From positions 22,947 to 34,142 of the forward strand of contig DJFQ01000078.1 in the NCBI GenBank assembly GCA_002432095.1: a DNA stretch of 11,196 nt, given 5' to 3'. The position numbers and the translations under genes are program-made. Numbering within the stretch: position 1 is the first letter of the stretch; the number at the start of each line of letters is the position of its first letter. The notes beneath the pieces were generated by a model, which saw nothing but the letters and a program-made list of their open reading frames with translations, searched no databases and was not told the origin of the DNA. The stretch comes from Marinagarivorans sp. UBA5868. Its GTDB lineage: Bacteria; Pseudomonadota; Gammaproteobacteria; Pseudomonadales; Cellvibrionaceae. Positions 4,991 through 11,196 of the stretch are shown in pieces.

Positions 4991-7900
4991 AAGCCGTTGC
5001 TGCTGAGTTGCCCTGCCGGTAAACAACTCTGACCTTCTCGTGTCCGTATAGTCCGCGTAGGTGAGTCAACAGATCGTCTGTCGGTTTCACCCGCCAGGCG
5101 GACCCCAGCCAAAACTGCGCGGCACAATCCCCGCGCTCATACTGCAATGCCACTGCGCAATTGCCCTGGTTGTGCGGTATCAAAGCTTCTTTAAGTTGTT
5201 GCACGCTGTTAGCGGCAAGTTCGGTGTGGGACCACACAATATTGATCGCCTGAGCGCGGGTTAACCGCGCATCAACCAAATCCGAGACCGCATCCGCACG
5301 CATTTTCAGGCCGCCACTGTATTCGTCATGGCTGATCACACCTTCGATCACGAGCATGGCATCTTTATTCAGTTTGTCGCGATAAGTCGCGTAGGTTTCG
5401 GCAAACACCGCCACCTCGACACGTCCGCTCCGGTCATCCAATGTCACAAACGCCATGCTATCGCCGCGTTTAGTCCTCATGACCCGAAAGGCAACCACCA
5501 GACCGGCCACGGTTTGCTTGTTTTTCTCCGGTTTGAGGTCTGCAATGCGACAAGACACTAAATGCTTGAGCTCATCCTGAAACTCTTCAATAGGATGCCC
5601 CGTCAGGTAAAGACCAAGGGTTTCCCTCTCTCCATTTAGCCGCTCCTTGATGCTCCAGCGTTTGACGCGGCGGAACTCTTCGTAAACGTCTTTAGCTCCG
5701 GCACTCTCTTCTACTATCGCGCCAAAAAGATCGACCATTCCCGCGCTCGCGTTGGCGGCGCTCTGCTCTGCCGTCTTAACCGCCTCGCCCAATGCCGCCC
5801 ACATCACCGCACGGTCGTAATCAGGGTCTACTTTTAGTCCACTGCCCTGGACTACGCTCGGGCCAAGCCTATCGAGCGCGCCGCTACGCACCAGAGCCTC
5901 CAGTGCTCGCTTATTGACTTTGCGAGAGTCCACTCGCGAGCAAAAATCGAACAGATCAACAAAGGGGCCGTCTTTGCGCGCGTTGATGATGTTTTCAATC
6001 GGCCCTTCACCCAAGCCCTTTATCGCGCCCAAACCGTAGATGATGTTGTTCTGATCGTCCACCGCAAACTGGAACTGACCGTGGTTTACATCCGGTGGCA
6101 ACAGGGTCAAGCCCATGTTGCGCACCTCTTCGATGAACGTCACTACCTTGTCCGTCTTGTCCATGTCCGACGACATAGTGGCGGCCATAAATTGCGCCGG
6201 GTAATGCGCCTTTAACCAAGCGGTTTGATAAGAAACCAACGCATACGCCGCGGAGTGAGATTTGTTAAAACCGTAGCCTGCGAATTTTTCCACCAAGTCG
6301 AAAATGCGGATGGCGAGTTCCGGGTCGACACCCTGTTTCTTGGCGCCTTCTTCAAAAATCGCTCTTTGCTTGGCCATCTCCTCCGGCTTTTTCTTACCCA
6401 TGGCCCGGCGCAGCATATCCGCGCCGCCGAGGGTGTAACCCGCCAGCACCTGGGCAATCTGCATCACCTGTTCCTGATACACGATGACGCCGTAAGTCGG
6501 CTCCAGCACCGGTTTTAAGGTAGCGTGCTGGAATTTCGCATCTGGATAGGCCACCTGAGCGCGTCCGTGCTTACGGTTGATAAAGTCGTCCACCATGCCG
6601 GATTCGAGAGGCCCCGGCCGGAACAACGCAACCAACGCGATGAGATCTTCAATGTTATCCGGCTGTAATCGCTTGATCAGATCCTTCATGCCGCGGGATT
6701 CGAGCTGGAATACCGCCGTGGTTTCCGCACGCTTTAGCAGCTTGAATGTCGCCACATCGTCCAGCGGAATTGCGGTGATATCCAAGGGCGGAGCGCCGGT
6801 TTTGGCAAGCTTTTCATCGATCATCAAGCGCGCCCAGTCGATAATCGTCAGGGTGCGCAGGCCGAGAAAGTCGAACTTGACCAGCCCGGCTTCTTCCACG
6901 TCATTCTTGTCGAACTGAGTCACCAGCCCGCTGCCGGTTTCGTCGCAATACAAAGGAGCAAAATCGGTAAGTTTGGTGGGCGCTATTACGACGCCACCCG
7001 CGTGTTTGCCAACATTGCGGGTAATGCCTTCCAGTTGCAGCGCCATGTCCCAGATCTCCTGGGCATCACCATCGTTCTGCAGGAATTCACGCAGTGGCGC
7101 CTCCTGTTCCAACGCAACCTCCAGGGTCATGCCCGGCGTTGGCGGAATCATTTTGGAGAGCTTATCGGCGAGTCCATAAGACTTGCCTTGCACCCGCGCC
7201 ACGTCCCGCACCACCGCCTTAGCGGCCATAGTACCGAAGGTAATGATCTGGCTGACCGCATCACGACCGTACGTATCGGCAACGTAGGAAATGACCCGGT
7301 CGCGGTTATCCATACAGAAGTCGATATCAAAGTCCGGCATCGACACCCGCTCAGGGTTGAGAAAGCGTTCGAACAGCAGATCGTACTGCAGCGGATCCAA
7401 ATCGGTAATTTTGAGAGCATAAGCGACCAGCGAGCCGGCGCCGGACCCACGGCCGGGGCCCACGGGAATATCGTGATCTTTGGCCCACTGAATAAAATCC
7501 ATCACGATAAGAAAATAACCGGCAAAACCCATTTGGATAATAATATCCAGCTCAAACTGCAGCCGGTCGTCATAGACTTTGCGGCGCTGCGCGTAATCCG
7601 CCGCTTCCGCGGACAAAATGCGCGCGAGCCGTTTCTCCAATCCCTCGTGACAGACTTTTTTGAAAAATTCGTTTTCCGTCATGCCGTCAGGGATGGGATA
7701 TTCAGGAAGAAAATATTTACCGAGTTGAATATCCAAATTGCAGCGTTTAGCAATCTCCACTGTGTTGGCGAGTGCCTCTGGAATATCGCTGAACAGCTCT
7801 GCCATTTCCTCGGCAGAACGGAGATATTGCTGTTCGCTGTAGCGCCGCTCACGTCGGGGATCATCGAGTGTGCGTCCCTCGCCGATGCAAACCCGCGCCT

Positions 7901-8537
7901 CATGAACTTCAAATTGTTCCGCGTCGAGAAACCGAACGTCGTTGGTGGCAACCACAGGCAATTCCAAGCGGTCGGCAAGCTGCACGGCACGCTCAATATA
8001 AATACCTTCGTTGTCACGCCCCGTGCGTTGCAATTCAATGTAAAAGCGCTCGGGAAAATCCGCCATCCAACGCCGTGCCAGTGTTTCTGCCTGGTCGATG
8101 CGGTCGGCCACCAGGGCTTTACCGATATCGCCCGCGCGGGCGCCGGATATGGCAATAACACCTTCGCTGTGTCGCGAGACCCACTCCCTTCGTACATAGG
8201 CTTGGCCGAGATATTGGCCTTTTTGATATGCCAGAGAAATTAACTCGACAATATTTTTGTAGCCGGCAATATTTTGGGCAAATAAAGTAATCAGATGAGT
8301 TGGCGCATCCTCTTCCTCCGCCCTCACGTAAAAGTCGCACCCGCATATCGGCTTGACGCCTGCGCCCTGCGCGGCTTTATAAAACTTGATCAAACCAAAA
8401 TAATTGGTCAGGTCGGTGATGCCGCAGGCCGGCATTTGCAATTGCTGCAGGCGCTTTACCAACCCCTTGATGCGAATGATGCTATCCATCAGGGAAAATT
8501 CCGAGCGCACTCGCAGATGTACAAAATTTGAACTCAT
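4989..8537 (-). CDS. dnaE: DNA polymerase III alpha subunit (replicative polymerase)
   Basis: The ATG at 8537 ([19 protein letters not shown]) aligns with the E. coli start (1160 aa) and gives 1182 residues; a GTG four codons upstream is an alternative. This is the catalytic core of the chromosomal replicase. The order is PHP domain (about 1-275), polymerase core with [11 protein letters not shown] and catalytic aspartates Asp402 and Asp404 in PDFDID plus Asp556 in KFDFLGLRT, then [12 protein letters not shown], a tandem HhH region, an internal clamp-binding segment GMVDLFG (about 933-939), an OB fold and the tau-binding C-terminal region. In the PHP start the sequence is HLRVRS where E. coli has HLRVHS, so PHP metal binding is even more degraded. 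The clamp motif has Met where the consensus QxxLF has Gln. No clear promoter was found in the 361-bp upstream gap; the usual upstream neighbour rnhB is not there. Confidence 0.98.
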   Translation of the reverse strand: MSSNFVHLRVRSEFSLMDSIIRIKGLVKRLQQLQMPACGITDLTNYFGLIKFYKAAQGAGVKPICGCDFYVRAEEEDAPTHLITLFAQNIAGYKNIVELISLAYQKGQYLGQAYVRREWVSRHSEGVIAISGARAGDIGKALVADRIDQAETLARRWMADFPERFYIELQRTGRDNEGIYIERAVQLADRLELPVVATNDVRFLDAEQFEVHEARVCIGEGRTLDDPRRERRYSEQQYLRSAEEMAELFSDIPEALANTVEIAKRCNLDIQLGKYFLPEYPIPDGMTENEFFKKVCHEGLEKRLARILSAEAADYAQRRKVYDDRLQFELDIIIQMGFAGYFLIVMDFIQWAKDHDIPVGPGRGSGAGSLVAYALKITDLDPLQYDLLFERFLNPERVSMPDFDIDFCMDNRDRVISYVADTYGRDAVSQIITFGTMAAKAVVRDVARVQGKSYGLADKLSKMIPPTPGMTLEVALEQEAPLREFLQNDGDAQEIWDMALQLEGITRNVGKHAGGVVIAPTKLTDFAPLYCDETGSGLVTQFDKNDVEEAGLVKFDFLGLRTLTIIDWARLMIDEKLAKTGAPPLDITAIPLDDVATFKLLKRAETTAVFQLESRGMKDLIKRLQPDNIEDLIALVALFRPGPLESGMVDDFINRKHGRAQVAYPDAKFQHATLKPVLEPTYGVIVYQEQVMQIAQVLAGYTLGGADMLRRAMGKKKPEEMAKQRAIFEEGAKKQGVDPELAIRIFDLVEKFAGYGFNKSHSAAYALVSYQTAWLKAHYPAQFMAATMSSDMDKTDKVVTFIEEVRNMGLTLLPPDVNHGQFQFAVDDQNNIIYGLGAIKGLGEGPIENIINARKDGPFVDLFDFCSRVDSRKVNKRALEALVRSGALDRLGPSVVQGSGLKVDPDYDRAVMWAALGEAVKTAEQSAANASAGMVDLFGAIVEESAGAKDVYEEFRRVKRWSIKERLNGERETLGLYLTGHPIEEFQDELKHLVSCRIADLKPEKNKQTVAGLVVAFRVMRTKRGDSMAFVTLDDRSGRVEVAVFAETYATYRDKLNKDAMLVIEGVISHDEYSGGLKMRADAVSDLVDARLTRAQAINIVWSHTELAANSVQQLKEALIPHNQGNCAVALQYERGDCAAQFWLGSAWRVKPTDDLLTHLRGLYGHEKVRVVYRQGNSAATA

Positions 8538-8898
8538 ATTCGCTACCACAATTGGCCCACCGGCGACTAAATTAAGTGAAGCAAAAGCGTGACATTACCA
8601 GCACAATCGCCAGGCATATTTTGTTATGATCGCGCCCGCAAACAGGGCGGCGCTGGCCATTCTAGGGCGTACCCCATCGAAATACACTCTGTTTATGCCA
8701 GCCTCTCGCGCAAAAACACCTAAAGATCCAGCTTATCTGTGATCAAACGCTTGTTATTCGCATTGGTGTAATAATTGCCTACGATCATTGCGCACGGCTG
8801 GTGAAAACATGCGCATTGGCCATTGCCTCCAAGGACCGACGATTTTGTGCGGTGATTCCGTACCAGGACCTAATAATCGAACGATCCGAGTAATCACG
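8538..8898. other. Divergent intergenic region between dnaE and the 123-aa gene
   Basis: This 361-base stretch holds the divergent starts of dnaE and the small gene. An in-frame extension of the small gene back to 8788 exists but has no family features. I see an extended -10 on the plus strand (8622-8630), a short CGCCC/GGGCG inverted repeat close after it (8633-8651), and TGTAATAAT (8767-8775) as another weak -10. No RNA gene was recognised. Confidence 0.5.
8622..8630 (+). promoter_or_regulatory. Extended -10 promoter candidate for the small-gene region
   Basis: TGTTATGAT fits the TGnTATAAT extended -10 form with one mismatch. No -35 is seen at 16-18 bp, which extended -10 promoters can do without. 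The leader to the start at 8899 would be about 260 nt, which is long. Confidence 0.35.
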
Positions 8899-9270
8899 AT
8901 GCAGTACACCAAACCTATGATCGATCAGGTATTCCAGATCCGCAAAACGGTGCCTGATCATTTGCGCGCGCAAATTAAATTGGCCAACCCCCAGCTGCTG
9001 GACATTCTGGCGGACCTCTATCGCGACCTGCACGACAAATTGTTGCGCGAGCACATCAAAAAATTGATGTCGATGGCAGGCCCGTCCTGGTTATCTCAAC
9101 TGGAAAATCCAACGCTGATTTCACGACCACATCACAACCAGCAGGTTTATCGGGGACAAGTCCGTCAACAGGAAGACACTCCGAAAGCAGAAACCAACAT
9201 CCCCAGCAAACCGACCGTGGTACCAAAGGAAAAAATCGTTATTTACCGCGGCCAGGTTGTCCATTCCTAG
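8899..9270 (+). CDS. Hypothetical 123-aa protein with two YRGQV motifs
   Basis: I do not recognise this protein. The ATG at 8899 is chosen because GAG lies 8 nt before it and the protein looks well formed from there; earlier in-frame ATGs (8788, 8809) add only a nondescript stretch. Residues 1-68 are predicted mostly helical and amphipathic (MIDQVFQIRKTVPDHLRAQIKLANPQ, then LLDILADLYRDLHDKLLREHIKKLM), ending in GPSWLSQLENP. From 75 on it is Pro/Gln/Lys-rich and likely flexible, holding YRGQV at 84-88 and again at 116-120 next to the C-terminus. The two motifs use a different codon at every position, which suggests selection on the peptide. There is no signal peptide or membrane segment, so it should be cytoplasmic. 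It is the first of three same-strand small genes and diverges from dnaE. Confidence 0.75.
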   Translation: MQYTKPMIDQVFQIRKTVPDHLRAQIKLANPQLLDILADLYRDLHDKLLREHIKKLMSMAGPSWLSQLENPTLISRPHHNQQVYRGQVRQQEDTPKAETNIPSKPTVVPKEKIVIYRGQVVHS

Positions 9271-9303
9271 CCGCACACTACCTAACTTCAAATAACAGAC
9301 AGA

Positions 9304-9323
9304 CCGCCGAGTATTAACGGCGG
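9304..9323 (+). repeat. Small hairpin between the 123-aa and 97-aa genes
   Basis: CCGCCG and CGGCGG (9304-9309, 9318-9323) form a perfect 6-bp stem with an 8-nt loop. No T tract follows, so it is not a standard terminator; it may lower read-through or stabilise an RNA end. Confidence 0.45.
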
Positions 9324-9359
9324 CACAACAATCACATTAAAGAAACCGGGCATACGACC

Positions 9360-9653
9360 ATGAGCACTATCGGACTGATTCACAAAAAGCGAGCACTTTT
9401 TACCGGACTGCAACCACTGCTGCGGGACTCGGAATTAAATGAAGCCATCTATTTGTGGGAGCAGAAATACGCCGGCGCACCCACTTATTCACTGCGATAT
9501 TATGTCGCTGACTTACAACGCCGCCTTCAACTATCGATCGCCGCTAAAACGCTTTTATTAAATATCATGCGCGCCTTCACCCTGCCGGAAAAAGAGCTCC
9601 TGCCAGACCCGTCGGCAAGGGTAAACGCCTATATTACTTATCGGCGTAATTGA
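9360..9653 (+). CDS. Hypothetical 97-aa protein
   Basis: I do not recognise this protein. It starts MSTIGLIHKKRALFTGLQPLLRD and appears almost wholly helical: LNEAIYLWEQKYAG, YSLRYYVADLQRRLQLSI and AAKTLLLNIMRAFTLPEKELLPDP. It has no cysteine, no signal peptide and no membrane segment. The pattern suggests a small cytoplasmic helical-bundle protein, perhaps a regulator or adaptor, but no catalytic motif supports a function. The Shine-Dalgarno is poor (GGG about 9 nt before the ATG). It lies 89 bp after the 123-aa gene in the same direction, with a small hairpin between, so co-transcription is possible but unproven. Confidence 0.7.
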   Translation: MSTIGLIHKKRALFTGLQPLLRDSELNEAIYLWEQKYAGAPTYSLRYYVADLQRRLQLSIAAKTLLLNIMRAFTLPEKELLPDPSARVNAYITYRRN

Positions 9654-9827
9654 GCCTTGCATCAAGCAGATAATCACAAGCCGCACACCCGGCATGCAGC
9701 CGGCATTTAACCATCACGCACCTGGCATTTAGATTGCGTGTTATCTATCACTGTCTTCAGTTATACACATTCGCCCTCTAGAATCCACGCGCGAAAACGC
9801 CTTTATCAGCAGTAACAGGAATTGCAT

Positions 9828-10400
9828 ATGACGGATATACAGCATTTTATTGGCCGCATCAGAGATCATTACCTCGTCGGCTTTTGTAAAGAAATCGCCA
9901 CCTACAACCGAACATTTCATCAGGCCAGCAGTGAAACCCTGGTGGAACTGGATGGTTTGGAATACACGCCGCCGATTTTCGGCTTGCACCGCGTGGATAT
10001 TTCCAGCAACTCCAGTTCGTACATCGATTTCACCGAATTCAAACCGCAAGACAACATTTATTTTCGCCCGACCAAGCTTTCGCTTAATAACCAGATGAAA
10101 ATATCTCTGGAGCCCTTTGTATGGAACGAGGTGGATTTTGAATGTTCAGCCTTCGACGTAAGCGCGCCTCTGCTGCAGAAATGGGCATTTCACTGGCTAC
10201 ATGACCACAAACGGCGCAACGATTATGGTTTGACCGGGTGTGTCCACGGCCTCACATTTCCCCAACAGGAAAGCGGTCACTGTCATTTCAAGGTCGATTT
10301 TGGTTCCGCAGAAGTGCAGAGTTTTGTCGAACTGCTCCAGGTGCTTCGACACCTGGGAGTCCGTAGAACGCGGGTGTATTCGCGGTCACTTTATCAATAG
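9828..10400 (+). CDS. Hypothetical 190-aa protein
   Basis: I do not recognise this protein. The ATG at 9828 has AGGA 7 nt before it; a TTG two codons earlier is less likely. It begins MTDIQHFIGRIRDHYLVGFC and looks like a mixed alpha/beta soluble domain. The middle is acidic and aromatic (VELDGLEYTPPIFGLHRVDI, YIDFTEFKPQDNIYF). Then come LQKWAFHWLHDHKRRNDYGLTGCVHGLTF and FKVDFGSAEVQSFVELLQVL, ending with a basic tail. There is no signal peptide or membrane span. The 174 bp upstream hold three GGCAT motifs at 9691, 9702 and 9724 and a weak TTATAC (9761-9766), so it may have its own promoter. It converges with rimO 40 bp downstream. Confidence 0.75.
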   Translation: MTDIQHFIGRIRDHYLVGFCKEIATYNRTFHQASSETLVELDGLEYTPPIFGLHRVDISSNSSSYIDFTEFKPQDNIYFRPTKLSLNNQMKISLEPFVWNEVDFECSAFDVSAPLLQKWAFHWLHDHKRRNDYGLTGCVHGLTFPQQESGHCHFKVDFGSAEVQSFVELLQVLRHLGVRRTRVYSRSLYQ

Positions 10401-10421
10401 AATTTTGTCGCTGGAAATACG

Positions 10422-10443
10422 TGAGCGGGTAGCTGCCCGCTCA
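10422..10443. terminator. Possible shared terminator hairpin between the 190-aa gene and rimO
   Basis: TGAGCGGG and CCCGCTCA (10422-10429, 10436-10443) form a perfect 8-bp stem with a 6-nt loop in the 40-bp convergent gap. The right arm contains the rimO stop codon. Only a poor T tract follows on the plus strand and none on the minus strand, so termination efficiency is doubtful. Confidence 0.45.
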
Positions 10444-11196
10444 TTCCTCTTCGAATAAAGGAGTCGCCCACAAGTCGTACTCGTCGGCTGCATCAATCAC
10501 AACCGGCAGCATGTCTCCAGGTTTTAAACCATAATCCCCTTCGATCATCACCACGCCGTCGATTTCAGGCGCATCCGCATAACTGCGCGCAATCGCTACG
10601 CCGTCTTCCACATGGTCCACCAGTACGTCCATTTCCCAGCCGATTTTGTTTTGCAATTTAGCGGCGGAGATAGCCTGCTGTTTTTCCATAAAGCGTTCCC
10701 AACGTTCTTTCTTCACTTCGTCTGGAACGTGACCCGACAATTCATTAGCCGCAGCGCCCTTAACCGGTGAATATTCAAAACAGCCCACACGGTCCAATTG
10801 CGCCTCGTCGAGCCAATCAAGCAACATCTGAAAATCTTCTTCCGTTTCACCCGGAAATCCGACGATAAAGGTGGAGCGCAGGGAAATTTCCGGGCAGGTT
10901 TCCCGCCATTTGTGGATGCGGTCCAGAGTTTTTTCCTGATGCGCGGGGCGGCGCATATTTTTGAGAACGGCGGGACTTGCGTGTTGGAACGGAATATCCA
11001 GGTACGGCAGAATTTTGCCATCCGCCATCAGCGGAATAATGTCGTCTACGTGTGGATAGGGATACACATAATGCAGACGCACCCATGCACCCAGTTCGCT
11101 TAAGGCTTCGCACATATCCAACATTTTGGTTTTTACTGGGCGACCCTGCCAAAATCCTGTGCGGTATTTCAAGTCGACGCCATAGGCGCTGGTGTC
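10441..11196 (-). CDS. rimO: RimO, ribosomal protein S12 methylthiotransferase, C-terminal part
   Basis: The visible 251 residues read inward from the window end, starting [18 protein letters not shown], and match the E. coli RimO pattern throughout. RimO is a radical-SAM iron-sulfur enzyme that methylthiolates Asp88 of ribosomal protein S12 (beta-methylthio-aspartate). Seen here are the later part of the radical-SAM barrel ([68 protein letters not shown]) and the C-terminal TRAM domain ([19 protein letters not shown] through [17 protein letters not shown]). The N-terminal domain and the CxxxCxxC cluster lie outside the window. [11 protein letters not shown] is characteristic for RimO as opposed to MiaB. 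Confidence 0.96.
   Translation of the reverse strand, partial: DTSAYGVDLKYRTGFWQGRPVKTKMLDMCEALSELGAWVRLHYVYPYPHVDDIIPLMADGKILPYLDIPFQHASPAVLKNMRRPAHQEKTLDRIHKWRETCPEISLRSTFIVGFPGETEEDFQMLLDWLDEAQLDRVGCFEYSPVKGAAANELSGHVPDEVKKERWERFMEKQQAISAAKLQNKIGWEMDVLVDHVEDGVAIARSYADAPEIDGVVMIEGDYGLKPGDMLPVVIDAADEYDLWATPLFEEE

Noticed and set aside
7002..8243. Long plus-strand open frame of 413 codons
   Set aside because: It lies wholly antisense to dnaE, whose identity is certain; the product has no recognisable domain and no good start site.

Overview
The window looks like chromosome from a Gram-negative, polysaccharide-degrading gammaproteobacterium, most likely Cellvibrionaceae or a relative (Saccharophagus/Teredinibacter/Cellvibrio type). 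The signs are a secreted glycoside hydrolase with a 49-residue polyserine linker, a GlyGly-CTERM-like C-terminal tail, a lipoprotein xylanase close by, and housekeeping genes (dnaE, accA, arfB, rimO) whose proteins closely resemble the gammaproteobacterial forms. The genus is inferred from these traits, not from a search.

Left part (1-2377), all genes on the minus strand. The window opens with the N-terminal 142 residues of a Tat-exported PhoD-type phosphatase. Upstream of it are a good Pho-box match and a hairpin that would cover its ribosome binding site. Next come arfB (ribosome rescue) and a GH5 mannanase-type enzyme that ends in polyserine plus a sorting tail and is followed by a strong terminator.

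Centre (2378-3890). A 363-base divergent intergenic region separates the GH5 gene from a plus-strand GH11 xylanase lipoprotein. It carries a perfect TATAAT for GH5 overlapped by a LacI-type palindrome, and a sigma70-like promoter for the xylanase. The xylanase stop codon runs into a MITE-like inverted-repeat element of about 267 bp, and the gene's 3' end is imperfectly duplicated there. The two enzymes attack the two main hemicelluloses, mannan and xylan, and may share regulation.

Housekeeping block (3891-8537), minus strand. dnaE is followed by accA, the usual gammaproteobacterial order, with three 18-19 nt tandem repeats in the gap. Upstream of dnaE the usual rnhB neighbour is absent.

Right part (8538-11196). 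Three small plus-strand genes (123, 97 and 190 aa) that I do not recognise lie between dnaE and a convergent partial rimO, which runs off the window end. The 123-aa protein carries two copies of YRGQV encoded with entirely different synonymous codons.

I found no CRISPR array, rRNA, tRNA, prophage, transposase or recognisable defence system. The most interesting material is regulatory and repeat structure: Pho box, operator over promoter, repeat-eroded xylanase 3' end, polyserine plus sorting tail, and the small unknown proteins.
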